From contig DASTZZ010000071.1 of assembly GCA_035764005.1 (NCBI GenBank), forward strand, positions 1 through 48,086: DNA of 48,086 nt, read 5' to 3'. Origin of the DNA: Terriglobales bacterium. GTDB lineage: Bacteria; Acidobacteriota; Terriglobia; Terriglobales; Acidobacteriaceae. The notes under the pieces were generated by a model. The model did no database searches. It worked only from the letters and a program-made list of their open reading frames with translations, and was not told where the DNA came from. Every line of letters starts with the position of its first letter. The stretch's first letter is position 1. Positions 25,843-34,943 of this stretch are shown piece by piece. Made by a program: the position numbers and the translations under genes.

Positions 25843-26346
25843 TTACTCGGACTTGTTCTCGCCTTCGCCCGCTGCGGGACCACCGCTGGCTTCAATGTTG
25901 GCTTGCTGTTCCTGCATCGCCTTTTCCATCTCCTCGCGCCGCTTGGCGCGCAGCTCGGCACGCTTTTCGCGACGCTCGTCGAGAATCTTTTCCGAGCCGA
26001 TCAGCTCGATGAAGGCTTTTTCGCCTCCATCGCCTTTGCGAAAACCGGTGCGGATGATGCGCAGATATCCGCCACTGCGATCGCCGTACCGCGGAGCTAC
26101 TTCGGCGAAGAGCCGATCGACGGCTTCCCGCGAAGTGAGAAACGATGCTGCCGAACGGCGAGCAGCTACGTCGCCCCGCTTGCCGAAGGTGATCATCTTT
26201 TCCACGTGCGGACGCATCGCTTTCGCTTTTGCGACCGTCGTCTCGATTCGCTCTTCGAGAATCAGCGAGCTCACCAGGTTGCGCAGCAGCGCGCGCCGAT
26301 GGCTGGTGTTACGTCCTAGTTTCCAGGTTGCTTTCAGGTGACGCAT
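25843..26346 (-). CDS. rplQ: 50S ribosomal protein L17
   Basis: Last gene of the cluster, 167 residues. [24 protein letters not shown] is the family start, with [19 protein letters not shown] next; the core ends near 120. L17 binds 23S rRNA near the tunnel exit. The last 45 residues ([20 protein letters not shown]) are a charged helix beyond the usual 116-130 residues. It follows rpoA after a 250-bp spacer with repeats, and a terminator follows. Confidence 0.96.
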   Translation of the reverse strand: MRHLKATWKLGRNTSHRRALLRNLVSSLILEERIETTVAKAKAMRPHVEKMITFGKRGDVAARRSAASFLTSREAVDRLFAEVAPRYGDRSGGYLRIIRTGFRKGDGGEKAFIELIGSEKILDERREKRAELRAKRREEMEKAMQEQQANIEASGGPAAGEGENKSE

Positions 26347-26391
26347 GGTGTTGTCCTAAGCCTTGCTGTAGTTTGCGACCGCTCTGGAGCG

Positions 26392-26592
26392 GGCTTTCGG
26401 CTGTCGGCGTTCGGCCACTAACCCGCATGGCAGAACCTCACGAGAACCTATGTTGCCGAGTGATCCTACTTTGAAACTGAACTTCTCTTGAAACTGAGCT
26501 TCGAATTTTGAAAATCAGTTTCGGAGCATCTGCCCTCGACATTCAGCTACGGACGGTTGCTGGCCGAAAGCCGAATGCCGAGTGCCGAATGC
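26392..26592. repeat. rpoA-rplQ spacer: WTTCGGC word arms plus a GAAACTGA cluster
   Basis: GCTTTCGGCTGTCGGCGTTC (26392-26411) pairs with the words GCCGAAAGCCGAATGCCGAG at 26562-26581. Inside lie GAAACTGAACTTC, TTGAAACTGAGCTTC and AATCAGTTTC (26473-26522), a second nested element. The outer words are those of the rpsN-rpsH spacer. There is no U-run. Confidence 0.6.
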
Positions 26593-26598
26593 CTGTTT

Positions 26599-27672
26599 TC
26601 AGAACGTCCCTGCCGGTTCATCGTCTTCCAGATCGTCTTCCGGCGTGCGATATGTTCCAGCGAGAACGGCAGCTGGAGCCTGGCTCGTTGGACCTGGCAC
26701 GGCGTTTCCGTGCTCATCGATCTTCATGCCCAAGCTCAGTCCCATCTGCGCGAGGATCTCTTTGATCTCGTTCAGCGACTTGCGCCCGAAGTTCTTCGTC
26801 TTCAGCATCTCGGCTTCGGACTTCTGTACCAGCTCGCCAATCGTCTGAATGTTCGCGTTCTTCAGGCAGTTGTAGCTGCGGACCGAGAGCTCCAGCTCCT
26901 CGACCGAACGATTGAGATTCTCGTTGCGAATCTCGGGCTTGCGATCGTCCGCTCCTTCGGTTTCGAGCTCTTCCTCGAAGTTGATGAAGATGTTCATATG
27001 ATCTTTCAACAACTTCGCCGAGAGGCCGATGGCATCTGCCGGAGCTACTGCGCCGTTGGTCCAGACTTCGAGCGTGAGCTTGTCATAATCTGTGATCTGT
27101 CCCAGACGCGCGGCTTCGACGGTGTAGTTGCATTTGCGCACCGGCGAGTGGACGGAATCAATAGGAATGAAGCCCAGTCCGAGGTCTTCGTCGAAATTCT
27201 TGTCGGCAGAGACATAGCCGCGTCCGCGCTTCAGACGCATTTCCATGTCAACTTTGCCTCCTTCGCTCACTGTGGCGATGTACACATCCTTGTCGAGGAT
27301 CTCGACATCACCGTCGGCTTCGATCATGCCGGAGGTGATCACGCCTGGCTGGTCGGTCTTCAGGTAGATCGCCTTGGGATTTTCGCTGTTCAACTTGAAT
27401 GGAACCTGCTTGAGATTCAGGATGATGTCGGTGGCGTCTTCGACGACCCCTGGAATCGACTGAAACTCGTGCAGAACGCCCTCAATGCGGACCGCAGTAA
27501 TTGCAGCACCTTCAATCGAGGAGAGCAGAACGCGACGGAGCGCGTTTCCAATAGTGGTTCCGAATCCACGCTCAAACGGCTGTGCGTAAAACTTGCCGTA
27601 CTTATCGGTGAGCGTGTCGGTGTCAGCGGCGAGCCGCTTCGGTTTTTGAAATCCCTTCCAGAGCATGTTCAT
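26599..27672 (-). CDS. rpoA: DNA-directed RNA polymerase subunit alpha
   Basis: 357 residues. The N-terminal assembly domain (1-230) includes [20 protein letters not shown] then LRRVLLSS. The C-terminal domain (about 255-325) has [20 protein letters not shown] and [15 protein letters not shown], the part that touches UP elements and activators. The last 30 residues are acidic and Pro/Ala-rich. Its position between rpsD and rplQ is conserved in bacteria. Confidence 0.98.
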   Translation of the reverse strand: MNMLWKGFQKPKRLAADTDTLTDKYGKFYAQPFERGFGTTIGNALRRVLLSSIEGAAITAVRIEGVLHEFQSIPGVVEDATDIILNLKQVPFKLNSENPKAIYLKTDQPGVITSGMIEADGDVEILDKDVYIATVSEGGKVDMEMRLKRGRGYVSADKNFDEDLGLGFIPIDSVHSPVRKCNYTVEAARLGQITDYDKLTLEVWTNGAVAPADAIGLSAKLLKDHMNIFINFEEELETEGADDRKPEIRNENLNRSVEELELSVRSYNCLKNANIQTIGELVQKSEAEMLKTKNFGRKSLNEIKEILAQMGLSLGMKIDEHGNAVPGPTSQAPAAVLAGTYRTPEDDLEDDEPAGTF

Positions 27673-27786
27673 TGTCCTTTTCTGTTAATTCAGTGAGCTG
27701 AAGTTTCCTGCGCGGCTAATGCGTCGCGAAGCATTCTGCGGCGGCCACGCCGTGGTTCCCTTTCGAGTTAGTCAGTTTTGTTTTGG

Positions 27787-27864
27787 ATTGAACACGGAGG
27801 TCACGGAGGACTCAGAGGAAACAATCGAAATCCTTCGTGTTCCTCCGTGACCTCCGTGTTCAAT
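27787..27864. repeat. rpsD-rpoA spacer: perfect 24-bp inverted repeat
   Basis: ATTGAACACGGAGGTCACGG plus AGGA (27787-27810) has an exact reverse complement at 27841-27864, with a 30-nt loop. The words are 9-mers around CACGGAGGT. It begins 8 nt after the rpsD stop codon and is related to the 25615-25752 element. The hairpin lacks a U-tract on either side. Confidence 0.85.
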
Positions 27865-27872
27865 TCCGCTTT

Positions 27873-28502
27873 TTACTTCGAATACAATTCGACGATCAAC
27901 TGTTCGTTGACCGGCAGATTGATGTCTTCCCGTTTCGGGAGAGCCGTGACTCTTCCCTTGTAGTTGTCACGATCGACTTCCAACCAGTTCACTGCCGGCT
28001 GATGGCTCGTAAATTCTTTCGCGATCTCCAGCACTGTCATCTTCTTACTGTTATCCCGCACCACGATCTCTTCACCGACCGCAACCTGGTACGAGGGAAT
28101 GTTCACCTTGCGTCCATTTACCGCAACGTGTCCGTGACGAACAAGCTGGCGAGCCTGGCGACGCGAAATCGCGAAGCCCAGGCGATAGACCACGTTGTCG
28201 AGACGACGTTCGAGCTGCTCCAGCAGCTTGGCGCCGGTTACGCCTTTGGCGCGGGAGGCTTTCTCGAAGTAGTTGCGGAACTGCTTTTCCAGCGTGAAGT
28301 AGATGCGCTTGGTCTTCTGCTTCTCGCGGAGCTGGAGACCGTAGCCAACGACTTTGGCTTTGCGATCTTTTCCATGCTGTCCGGGAGCGAAGTTGCGCTT
28401 CTCGACTGGGCACTTATCGCTGAAGCACTTGGTGCCCTTGAGAAAGAGTTTCATGCCTTCGCGTCGGCAAAGGCGGCAAACTGGTCCTTTATAACGTGCC
28501 AT
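27873..28502 (-). CDS. rpsD: 30S ribosomal protein S4
   Basis: 209 residues. The N-terminal Cys9, Cys12, Cys26 and Cys31 (VCRLC, KCFSDKC) form the zinc-finger version of S4. The S4 RNA-binding domain is near 95-160 ([23 protein letters not shown]). S4 nucleates 16S assembly and in many bacteria represses its own operon. GGAG stands 5 nt before the ATG. It follows rpsK after a repeat-filled 210-bp spacer. Confidence 0.98.
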   Translation of the reverse strand: MARYKGPVCRLCRREGMKLFLKGTKCFSDKCPVEKRNFAPGQHGKDRKAKVVGYGLQLREKQKTKRIYFTLEKQFRNYFEKASRAKGVTGAKLLEQLERRLDNVVYRLGFAISRRQARQLVRHGHVAVNGRKVNIPSYQVAVGEEIVVRDNSKKMTVLEIAKEFTSHQPAVNWLEVDRDNYKGRVTALPKREDINLPVNEQLIVELYSK

Positions 28503-28619
28503 TGTTTCTCCAAACCTCGGGTTGTTGTGATCGGTTTACAGGCGGCATTGCCCTTCGTCCCGATCCAGCTTTCCTAAGCACCCTGAACGCTTCTTAGTTG
28601 TTCAGGCTACTTTCCTCTT

Positions 28620-28702
28620 GTCATTCCGAGCGTAGCGAGGAATCCCTACTGTACCCATGCCGTTTCGTGGCTATAGGGATTCCTCGCTACGCTCGGAATG
28701 AC
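28620..28702. repeat. rpsK-rpsD spacer: perfect 29-bp inverted repeat of the GTCATTCCGA family
   Basis: The left arm (28620-28648) begins GTCATTCCGAGCGTAGCGAG and ends AATCCCTA; the right arm at 28674-28702 is its exact reverse complement, with a 25-nt loop. It begins 10 nt after the rpsK stop codon. The rplF-rplR spacer carries a second member. A smaller stem CCTGAAC/GTTCAGG lies at 28582-28606. Confidence 0.9.
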
Positions 28703-28712
28703 AAACAAAAAC

Positions 28713-29150
28713 CTACACTCGTCTCCGCTTCGGCGGACGGCATCCGTTGTGCGGAATCGGCGTCACGTCGCGGATCATGCGCACTTCGATGCCAGCCGCT
28801 GCGAGAGCGCGGATTGCGGATTCGCGTCCCGATCCGGGGCCGCTCACGCGAACGTCAACCGAGCGCATGCCGTGATCGCGCGCCTGATTGGCTGCGTTCA
28901 TCGCTGCCTGCTGCGCGGCGAACGGAGTCCCTTTTCGGGAACCGCGGAAGCCGAGCGATCCGGAGCTCTTCCACGACACCACCTTACCCTCATTATCTGT
29001 GATGGTGATGATGGTGTTGTTGAATGAAGCCTGAATGTGCGCCAGCCCAAACGGCACATTCTTGCGTTCTTTTTTCTTGAACTGCTTCTTCTTGCCTGTT
29101 TTCTTTTCGGGCGCTGCCGCGCCGCCTGCTGCTGCTGCCGGTTTTGCCAT
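28713..29150 (-). CDS. rpsK: 30S ribosomal protein S11
   Basis: 145 residues. The core from about 33 ([20 protein letters not shown]) to the terminal [11 protein letters not shown] is standard. The first 32 residues are an Ala/Lys-rich extension ([17 protein letters not shown]). S11 forms part of the platform and the E-site. It starts 2 bp after rpsM with coupled translation. Confidence 0.98.
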   Translation of the reverse strand: MAKPAAAAGGAAAPEKKTGKKKQFKKKERKNVPFGLAHIQASFNNTIITITDNEGKVVSWKSSGSLGFRGSRKGTPFAAQQAAMNAANQARDHGMRSVDVRVSGPGSGRESAIRALAAAGIEVRMIRDVTPIPHNGCRPPKRRRV

Positions 29151-29152
29151 GG

Positions 29153-29539
29153 TTATGTCTTCGCCGCCGCTTTCTTCTTGTTCGCTACCGTGCCCTTGCG
29201 CGGACCTTTGCGCGTGCGGGCGTTGGTGTGCGTGCGCTGTCCGCGCACCGGGAGGTTGCGGCGATGACGGAATCCGCGATAGGAGCCGATCTCGATGAGC
29301 CGCTTGATGTGCATCGACGTGTCCTTCCGCAGATCGCCTTCGACGTTGCCCTCCGCTTCGATCACCTGACGGATGCGATTGACCTCGTCTTCGTTTAGGT
29401 CCTGGACCTTCTTGTCAGGCTCGACCTTCGCGGTGGCGAGAATGCGCGCCGAACGCGGATTGCCGATGCCGTAGATGTAAGTGAGCGCGATGTTCACGTG
29501 CTTGTTGCGCGGAAGATCGACGCCTGCAATGCGTGCCAT
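29153..29539 (-). CDS. rpsM: 30S ribosomal protein S13
   Basis: 128 residues from [20 protein letters not shown] to a basic tail ([20 protein letters not shown]) that reaches the P-site tRNA. The head protein forms intersubunit bridges. AAGGA 9 nt before the ATG overlaps the end of rpmJ. Confidence 0.98.
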   Translation of the reverse strand: MARIAGVDLPRNKHVNIALTYIYGIGNPRSARILATAKVEPDKKVQDLNEDEVNRIRQVIEAEGNVEGDLRKDTSMHIKRLIEIGSYRGFRHRRNLPVRGQRTHTNARTRKGPRKGTVANKKKAAAKT

Positions 29540-29545
29540 AGTTAC

Positions 29546-29659
29546 TTATCCTTGACGCTGCTTATGCTTTGAGTTTTCGCAGATCACGCGCACCACTCCG
29601 CGGCGGTGGATGATCTTGCACTTATCGCAAATCTTCTTAACTGATGCTCTGACCTTCAT
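29546..29659 (-). CDS. rpmJ: 50S ribosomal protein L36
   Basis: 37 residues, read directly from the minus strand: [20 protein letters not shown], then [17 protein letters not shown]. Cys11, Cys14, Cys27 and His32 are the zinc ligands, so this is the zinc-type L36. It lies between infA and rpsM, its usual place, 6 bp before rpsM. Confidence 0.97.
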   Translation of the reverse strand: MKVRASVKKICDKCKIIHRRGVVRVICENSKHKQRQG

Positions 29660-29664
29660 AAAAC

Positions 29665-29758
29665 AAGCTGCTAAGCTGCTCAGCTTCTGAGCTGCTTAGC
29701 TAAATCCCCTTTTGGTATCCAGGCTGCCAGCTCAGAAGCTCAGCAGCTTAGGAGCTTA
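29665..29758. repeat. infA-rpmJ spacer: AGCTNCTNAGCT word palindrome
   Basis: AAGCTGCTAAGCTGCTCAGC (29665-29684) continues with TTCTGAGCT. The right arm at 29729-29758 is AGCTCAGAAGCTCAGCAGCT plus TAGGAGCTTA and pairs over about 30 nt with two or three mismatches. It overlaps the infA stop codon and ends 6 nt before the rpmJ start. The same words recur in the fusA-tuf spacer. Confidence 0.8.
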
Positions 29759-29974
29759 CTTATACCGATAAACAATCCGGCCGCGGTTCAGGTCGTACGG
29801 TGATAGCTCTACAGCGACGCGGTCGCCGGGCAGGATCTTGATGAAATTTTTTCGCATACGTCCGGAAACATGGGCGAGAACTTGATGCTTGTTCTCCAGC
29901 TCGACCCGGAACATTGCATTGGGCAGCGGCTCTAGAACCACCGCCATTACTTCAATCGCGTCTTCTTTGCTCAA
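29756..29974 (-). CDS. infA: Translation initiation factor IF-1
   Basis: 72 residues, an OB-fold ([20 protein letters not shown] to RGRIVYRYK) that occupies the A-site during initiation. The start codon is TTG, with AAGGA 5 nt upstream; no in-frame ATG or GTG fits. It lies between map and rpmJ. The stop codon is part of the following repeat element. Confidence 0.97.
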   Translation of the reverse strand: MSKEDAIEVMAVVLEPLPNAMFRVELENKHQVLAHVSGRMRKNFIKILPGDRVAVELSPYDLNRGRIVYRYK

Positions 29975-30016
29975 TCAGTTCCTTAGCTGCCGACTTTCTG
30001 TCAGCAGCTTGAAATT

Positions 30017-30769
30017 CTATGCCGTCAAAACTACAGGTCCATCTTTGGTGACCGCCACCGAGTGCTCGAAGTGAGCGCTCAGACTTCCATCCACGGTCAC
30101 GGCTGTCCACTTGTTGTCGAGCAGTCGCGTGTCCGGCCTGCCGACATTCACCATCGGTTCAATCGCGAGCACCATGCCTTCGCGCAATCTCGGACCGTGT
30201 CCCCGTGTTCCGTAATTGGGAACCTGCGGCTCTTCGTGCAGCCTGGTTCCAATCCCGTGTCCGACAAATTCTCGGACTACGCTGAAACCATTAGCTTCGA
30301 CCATCTCCTGCACGCTCGCGCCGACATCCCCGACCGTACTGCCAATGCGCGCCGTCTGAATCGCACGCTCCAGGGAAGCCTTAGTAACATCCAGCAGCTT
30401 CTTAATCTCCGGCTTCAGGTGGTTCCCGATCGGGACCGTCACAGCCGAATCCGCGTAGTAGCCGTCGAGCACTACGCCGCAGTCGATCGAAACGATGTCG
30501 CCTTCCTTCAGCATGCGCTTAGCGGAAGGAATGCCGTGTACGATCTCCTGATTCACCGAGGTGCAGAGCACACAAGGGTAATCGTAATAACCCTTGAACG
30601 CCGGCTTGGCTCCGAGCTCATCGATCTTGGCCGCAGCCACAGACTCAAGATCCATGGTGCTAATGCCCGGCTTCACTGCCGCCACTGTCGCGTCGAGAAC
30701 CTGCCGAACGATGCGCCCACTGCGACGCATTTTCTCAATTTCAGCCGGCGACTTGCACATAATGGCCAT
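30017..30769 (-). CDS. map: Methionine aminopeptidase, type I
   Basis: 250 residues. Metal ligands Asp96, Asp107, His171, Glu204 and Glu235 (SIDCGVVLDGYYADSAV, GHGIG, IEPMV, EHSVAV) and His79 are all present. It removes the initiator Met from new proteins. The usual place after secY is kept, but adk is missing between them. The Shine-Dalgarno is weak, and the 300-bp spacer upstream could hold an internal promoter (TATAAT at about 30915-30920 on the minus strand, -35 unclear). Confidence 0.97.
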   Translation of the reverse strand: MAIMCKSPAEIEKMRRSGRIVRQVLDATVAAVKPGISTMDLESVAAAKIDELGAKPAFKGYYDYPCVLCTSVNQEIVHGIPSAKRMLKEGDIVSIDCGVVLDGYYADSAVTVPIGNHLKPEIKKLLDVTKASLERAIQTARIGSTVGDVGASVQEMVEANGFSVVREFVGHGIGTRLHEEPQVPNYGTRGHGPRLREGMVLAIEPMVNVGRPDTRLLDNKWTAVTVDGSLSAHFEHSVAVTKDGPVVLTA

Positions 30770-30921
30770 CAGGCCACACTCTCAAAAAATGCAGGATTCC
30801 GCATAGGCTCGTTTCCTCGTCGGAGAACGGCATCGGAACCATTAGGCTTGAGATGATCGTTGCTGCCGCGGGCGGGACAAGAACGACGTCCAGAGAGCCG
30901 TTGCAGTCTTTGATTATAACT

Positions 30922-31063
30922 GAGCTGCCAGCTTCCAGCTACCAGCTTCCAGTCGAACCCAACAGCAAAACCAGCTGCCCAACCAGCGATCTCCTGAAAA
31001 CGAGCCACGCAGCCAGCGGAACCTGAACTTGGCTGGTAGCTGGCAGCTGGTAGCCGGCAGCTT
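30922..31063. repeat. secY-map spacer: CCAGCTN word palindrome
   Basis: GAGCTGCCAGCTTCCAGCTA (30922-30941) continues as CCAGCTTCCAGT. The right arm GGCTGGTAGCTGGCAGCTGG (31031-31050) continues as TAGCCGGCAGCTT, pairing over about 33 nt with seven mismatches. It starts 5 nt after the secY stop. The remaining 150 bp to map contain no gene or adk remnant that I can see. Confidence 0.7.
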
Positions 31064-31067
31064 CCTC

Positions 31068-32465
31068 TTACCATCTTCGCCCGCGAATACGACCGCTGCG
31101 CGGCGTAAAGCCTTCGTAGTGACGCATTACCAACTGCGCTTCGATCTGGTTCACCGTGTCCATGGCCACGCCCACCACAATCAGCAGTGAGGTTCCACCA
31201 AAGTAGAAGTTGACGCCTAGTCCGTTCGTAAACCAATTCGGGAACCGTTCGAAGAAGTTGCCCATGAATCCAGGCAAGTGGTTCAGGTGAATGCCGCCGA
31301 TCATCCACTGAGGGATGATCGAAACGATGCACAGGTAAATGCCGCCAACCAGCGTCAGGCGCGTGAGGATGTCGTTCACGTACTCCTGGGTGCGCTTGCC
31401 CGGGCGGATGCCCGGGATAAATCCGCCGTATCGGCGCATATCATCGGCAACGCGTGCCGGATCAAAGATGATCGAGACATAAAAGTAAGCAAAGAAGATG
31501 ATGCCGATGATGTAGAGCAGCTCGTAGAGCGGCTCGCCACCGCGCAACTGGTCAAACATCCATCCGAAGCCGCGCACATTCTTGAAGTACGGAGCAAGAA
31601 AAAGCGGAGCGCTGAGGATCGACGCCGCAAAGATCACCGGCATCACGCCTCCCGCGTTTACGCGGAATGGCATGTAGGTGCTCTGGCCGCCCATCATTTT
31701 GCGTCCCACAATGCGCTTGGCGTACTGCACCGGAATGCGCCGCTCGCTGCGTTCCACGAAGACGATGAACGCCACGACGACGATCATCACAATGATCAGC
31801 AGCGCCATGGCCGGAACGGTGAAGCCGCCCCATGCATCGGTGCGGGCTTTTTCGTAGAGGTCAGCCACACCGCGCGGCAGGCCAACAACGATGCCGGCAA
31901 AGATCAGCAGCGACATTCCGTTTCCGATGCCGCGCTCGGTGATCTGCTCGCCCAGCCACATGACGAATGCTGTGCCCGCTGTGAGAGTCAGCACCGTAAG
32001 AGCAATGAATCCCATTCCTGGATTAACCACGTATTGCACGCCGCCGGATACCGAACTCTTCTGCAGCGTGATCGCGATTCCCAACGATTGCAGCAACCCG
32101 AGAACCACTGTGAGGTAGCGGGTCCACTGCGTGATCTTCTTGCGCCCCAGCTCGCCTTCCTTTTGCAGCTTCGCGAGCGGCTCATACACGACTGTCAGCA
32201 GTTGCAGAATGATCGACGCCGTGATGTACGGCATGATGCCGAGCGCGAAGACGGTGAGCTTGCGCAGGTTGCCGCCGCTGAACAGATCGACGAAGCCGAG
32301 CACGGTACCGCGCTGCTGGTCGAAGAACTGCGCCAGCAGGTCGCCATTGATTCCCGGAGTGGGAATGTGGCCGCCCAGGCGGTAGACCGCCAGGATCCAT
32401 GCGGTAAACAGAACACGGGTCCGCAGGTCGGGCACGCGGAAGATATTGGCTAACTTCTCAAACAT
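31068..32465 (-). CDS. secY: Protein translocase subunit SecY
   Basis: 465 residues with ten membrane helices. The N-terminal helix (LFTAWILAVYRLGGHIPTPG), plug region (RGTVLGFVDLFSGGNLRKLT) and C-terminal RIRGRRW tail match. The YVPF-like loop 5/6 region contains GGQSTYMPFRVNAGGVMPVI. It is the core of the Sec channel. Second to last in the spc block, it follows rplO by 16 bp. Confidence 0.98.
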   Translation of the reverse strand: MFEKLANIFRVPDLRTRVLFTAWILAVYRLGGHIPTPGINGDLLAQFFDQQRGTVLGFVDLFSGGNLRKLTVFALGIMPYITASIILQLLTVVYEPLAKLQKEGELGRKKITQWTRYLTVVLGLLQSLGIAITLQKSSVSGGVQYVVNPGMGFIALTVLTLTAGTAFVMWLGEQITERGIGNGMSLLIFAGIVVGLPRGVADLYEKARTDAWGGFTVPAMALLIIVMIVVVAFIVFVERSERRIPVQYAKRIVGRKMMGGQSTYMPFRVNAGGVMPVIFAASILSAPLFLAPYFKNVRGFGWMFDQLRGGEPLYELLYIIGIIFFAYFYVSIIFDPARVADDMRRYGGFIPGIRPGKRTQEYVNDILTRLTLVGGIYLCIVSIIPQWMIGGIHLNHLPGFMGNFFERFPNWFTNGLGVNFYFGGTSLLIVVGVAMDTVNQIEAQLVMRHYEGFTPRSGRIRGRRW

Positions 32466-32481
32466 GGTGAATCAAACATCC

Positions 32482-32925
32482 TTATGCTGCGCCGATGACT
32501 TCTGCCTTGCCGCCGGCCTTGGTGATCTTCTCTTGCGCTGACTTGGAAAACTTGTGCGCCTGCACGTTTACTTTCTTCTTGAGCTCGCCATCGCCCAGAA
32601 CTTTCACCAGAGCGCCGTCTTTCGCAAGACCGGCCTTAACCAACGCCTCAAGCGTGACTTCCGCCTCGCCGAGTTCGGCAATGCGGTCGAGGTTGAGGAT
32701 GGTGTACTCGGTCCGGAAGATATTAGTGAATCCGCGCTTGGGGAGACGGCGGTGAAGCGGCATCTGGCCGCCTTCAAAGCCGCGCATCATGCGCGATCCG
32801 GAGCGCGAGCGCTGTCCTTTGTGTCCTCGGGTCGAGGTCTTGCCCATGCCCGATCCCATACCGCGTCCGACGCGCTTCTTGTTCGAATTCGCCTTTTTAG
32901 GGGCGCGTAGATTAGAAAGATTCAT
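32482..32925 (-). CDS. rplO: 50S ribosomal protein L15
   Basis: 147 residues from [20 protein letters not shown]. The Gly/Arg-rich N-terminal arm has [16 protein letters not shown] and [17 protein letters not shown]. The ATG at 32925 has AGGAA upstream; an in-frame upstream extension to 33024 reads through the repeat and is not translated. It helps the assembly of the 50S subunit. Confidence 0.97.
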   Translation of the reverse strand: MNLSNLRAPKKANSNKKRVGRGMGSGMGKTSTRGHKGQRSRSGSRMMRGFEGGQMPLHRRLPKRGFTNIFRTEYTILNLDRIAELGEAEVTLEALVKAGLAKDGALVKVLGDGELKKKVNVQAHKFSKSAQEKITKAGGKAEVIGAA

Positions 32926-32949
32926 TGTGTTTCCTACGAACTCTTCAGG

Positions 32950-33038
32950 GCTGCTGGCCGCTGGCTGCCGGCTTCCGGCTAAAGCCTGAAAAACTTCAGG
33001 ACTTAGCCAGAAGCCAGTAGCCAAGAGCCAGAAGCCGC
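32950..33038. repeat. rpmD-rplO spacer: CTGGCTNN word palindrome
   Basis: GCTGCTGGCCGCTGGCTGCC (32950-32969) plus GGCTTCCGGCTAA pairs with TTAGCCAGAAGCCAGTAGCC (33003-33022) plus AAGAGCCAGAAGCCGC. The words are 7-8 nt around GGCTTC. It starts 1-2 nt after the rpmD stop codon and is related to the CCAGCTN family. Confidence 0.7.
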
Positions 33039-33039
33039 C

Positions 33040-33249
33040 TTACTGCACAAACTCCAGCAGGTGCGGAACCTTCTTCACCATGCCACGAATAGAGGGTGTG
33101 TCCTCGCGCTCGACTACCTGATTCAGCCGAGTGAAGCCAAGACCCTTGACGATCTTCTTGTGTTTTACCGGCGAAGCGATGTACGACCGCACCCAGCGGA
33201 TACGAACCGTGCCCTTCGCTCCCGCGCTTGTTGTCTTTTTCTCTGCCAT
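33040..33249 (-). CDS. rpmD: 50S ribosomal protein L30
   Basis: 69 residues. The bacterial L30 core VRIRWVRSYIASPVKHKKIV, then GLGFTRLNQVVEREDTPSIR, is preceded by about 13 extra basic residues. AGGAG 9 nt before the ATG overlaps the rpsE stop. Confidence 0.95.
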   Translation of the reverse strand: MAEKKTTSAGAKGTVRIRWVRSYIASPVKHKKIVKGLGFTRLNQVVEREDTPSIRGMVKKVPHLLEFVQ

Positions 33250-33252
33250 GGA

Positions 33253-33765
33253 TTACAGCTCCTGCGCGGTTTTGCCGCGAAGCGCGGCCACTTCCCCGCG
33301 ATCTCGTAGCTTGCCGAGCGCATCGAAGGTAGCTTTGATTACATTGTGCGGATTGGCGGTGCCGAGCGATTTCGTGAGCACATTCTGCACTCCAGCCGAG
33401 GTCATGACCGCGCGAACGGCGCCGCCGGCGATCACGCCAGTTCCTTCCGGAGCCGGCTTGAGCAGAACCTGTCCGGAACCGAAACGTCCGAGCACGATGT
33501 GCGGCACGGTGGTCTGCGTGAGATTCACCTTGATCAGATTCTTTTTCGCCGACTCGATGCCTTTGCGGATCGCCTGCGGAACTTCCTTGGCTTTGCCCGA
33601 GCCGTAGCCGACCACTCCCGCGGATGGATCTCCGACCACCACCAGCGCCGCGAACGACAGGTTCTTGCCGCCTTTGACGACCTTGGTCACACGATTGATG
33701 GCGACGACCTGATCTTTCAATTGGAACTGGCCGGCGTCAATTCTCTTCTTTGCAGTTGCTGCCAT
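33253..33765 (-). CDS. rpsE: 30S ribosomal protein S5
   Basis: 170 residues: the double-stranded RNA-binding domain ([20 protein letters not shown]) is followed by [20 protein letters not shown] and the C-terminal half. It takes part in decoding fidelity (ram-type). It is 5 bp downstream of rplR and 3 bp upstream of rpmD. Confidence 0.97.
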   Translation of the reverse strand: MAATAKKRIDAGQFQLKDQVVAINRVTKVVKGGKNLSFAALVVVGDPSAGVVGYGSGKAKEVPQAIRKGIESAKKNLIKVNLTQTTVPHIVLGRFGSGQVLLKPAPEGTGVIAGGAVRAVMTSAGVQNVLTKSLGTANPHNVIKATFDALGKLRDRGEVAALRGKTAQEL

Positions 33766-33770
33766 GTTGA

Positions 33771-34145
33771 TTAGAACTCCAATCCTGCTTCGCGAGCCGC
33801 GTCGGCCAGGGCCTTGATGCGTCCGTGATAGAGATATCCGCCGCGATCGAAGACCACCTGCTTCACGCCTTTTTCCTGCGCACGCTGCGCGATCAGCTTG
33901 CCAATCTCTTTCGCCGAGGCCACGTTGCCTCCGGTGCGCTTCTTGCCTTTCGTTTCTTTCTTTCCGGAAGCGGTCGAGGCGGAGACGATGGTCAAGCCTT
34001 TCGCATCGTCGATCACCTGCGCGTAGATGTGATTGAGCGAGCGATATACATTCAGCCGCGGACGCTCATCGCTTCCCTGCATCTTCTTGCGAATGCGAGT
34101 GTGCACCCGCCGCCGTACTTCGTCTTTTGAAATCTGAGGAATCAT
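33771..34145 (-). CDS. rplR: 50S ribosomal protein L18
   Basis: 124 residues from [20 protein letters not shown]. The core includes [20 protein letters not shown] and the C-terminal [20 protein letters not shown]. An insert with [15 protein letters not shown] (about 65-80) is more basic than usual. The upstream extension to 34295 belongs to the repeat. L18 binds 5S rRNA with L5. Confidence 0.96.
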   Translation of the reverse strand: MIPQISKDEVRRRVHTRIRKKMQGSDERPRLNVYRSLNHIYAQVIDDAKGLTIVSASTASGKKETKGKKRTGGNVASAKEIGKLIAQRAQEKGVKQVVFDRGGYLYHGRIKALADAAREAGLEF

Positions 34146-34229
34146 AATTCTTAGTTCAACAGCTTCGCCGCTGTCGAATCCCTTTCCTTCGCAACGTTCT
34201 GTGCGCCGCGATGAAATTGCATTTGCTTT

Positions 34230-34310
34230 GTCATTCCGACCGAAGGGAGGAATCCCTACTGAACCATACATCTGGGTGAGGTAGGGATTCCTCACTTCGT
34301 TCGGAATGAC
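34230..34310. repeat. rplF-rplR spacer: 30-bp inverted repeat of the GTCATTCCGA family
   Basis: The left arm at 34230-34259 starts GTCATTCCGACCGAAGGGAG and ends AATCCCTAC; the right arm at 34281-34310 pairs over 30 nt with two mismatches. It uses A/C and G/T where the rpsK-rpsD copy has G and C, while the fixed words stay the same. It begins 24 nt after the rplF stop. Confidence 0.88.
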
Positions 34311-34334
34311 AGGTCTTCGGACTGACGGCCTGCG

Positions 34335-34874
34335 TTACTTCGCTCCCGTCTTACCAACCTTCTTCTTCAGCCGCTCGCCAACGTAGCGCACGCCCTTATT
34401 CTTGTACGGATCCGGCGGACGCAGCGCCCGCATATCGGCCGCAACCTGTCCGACCTTCTGGCGGTCGATGCCGCTGACCGTCAGGCGCGTCTGCTTGGGA
34501 TCGACGGCTACGTCGATTCCAGTAGGCAGCGGGAACTCGATCGGATGCGAGTATCCCAAGGTGAACACGACGGTTCCTTTGCCCTTCAGTTCCACACGGT
34601 ATCCGATGCCGACGATTTCCAGTTCCCTCTTCCAGCCGTTGGTCACGCCTTCGACGGCGTTGAAAACCAACGCGCGAGCGAGTCCATGCAGCGCCGCCTG
34701 CGAGTCGTTCTCGCGCGTGGCAACGAGATGCCCGTCTTTCTGCTCAACCTTGATTCCGCTTGGAACCGGTGTATCCAGCTTGCCCTTGGGCCCTTGCACC
34801 GAAACCACATTGCCCTGGATGTTGACCTTCACTCCACCGGGCACGGCAATCGGCTTTTTTCCAATTCTCGACAT
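34335..34874 (-). CDS. rplF: 50S ribosomal protein L6
   Basis: 179 residues with two L6 repeats. [17 protein letters not shown] starts it, and [17 protein letters not shown] near the end is the diagnostic motif at the 23S contact. GAGGAATTT stands directly before the ATG. It lies between rpsH and rplR, each separated by a repeat element. Confidence 0.98.
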   Translation of the reverse strand: MSRIGKKPIAVPGGVKVNIQGNVVSVQGPKGKLDTPVPSGIKVEQKDGHLVATRENDSQAALHGLARALVFNAVEGVTNGWKRELEIVGIGYRVELKGKGTVVFTLGYSHPIEFPLPTGIDVAVDPKQTRLTVSGIDRQKVGQVAADMRALRPPDPYKNKGVRYVGERLKKKVGKTGAK

Positions 34875-34885
34875 AAATTCCTCGA

Positions 34886-34943
34886 TAGCTTCTAACTGTT
34901 AGCTTCTGGCCGCTAGCAGTTAATGGCTAGTAGCTGGCAGCTA
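34886..34943. repeat. rpsH-rplF spacer: TAGCTTCTN palindrome
   Basis: TAGCTTCTAACTGTTAGCTT (34886-34905) with CTGGCCGCTAGC pairs roughly with GCTAGCAGTTAATGGCTAGT (34912-34931) plus AGCTGGCAGCTA. It runs over the rpsH stop codon and stops 12 nt before the rplF start. The words belong to the AGCT-rich group. Confidence 0.6.

Noticed and set aside
26557-27696. Long open frame (379 codons) on the plus strand over rpoA
   Set aside because: It is the antisense shadow of rpoA; the rpoA protein is fully recognisable and the plus-strand translation has no family motif.
28620-28702. Intrinsic terminator between rpsK and rpsD
   Set aside because: The stem is long and perfect but no U-tract follows on the minus strand (the sequence after the arm is CAAGAGG), and the cluster must be read through.
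30770-30920. Remnant of adk between secY and map
   Set aside because: No P-loop, lid or other adenylate kinase motif in any frame of this stretch.
31278-32453. Long open frame (391 codons) on the plus strand over secY
   Set aside because: Antisense shadow of secY caused by codon bias; the His/Asp/Arg-rich composition is unlike a real protein.
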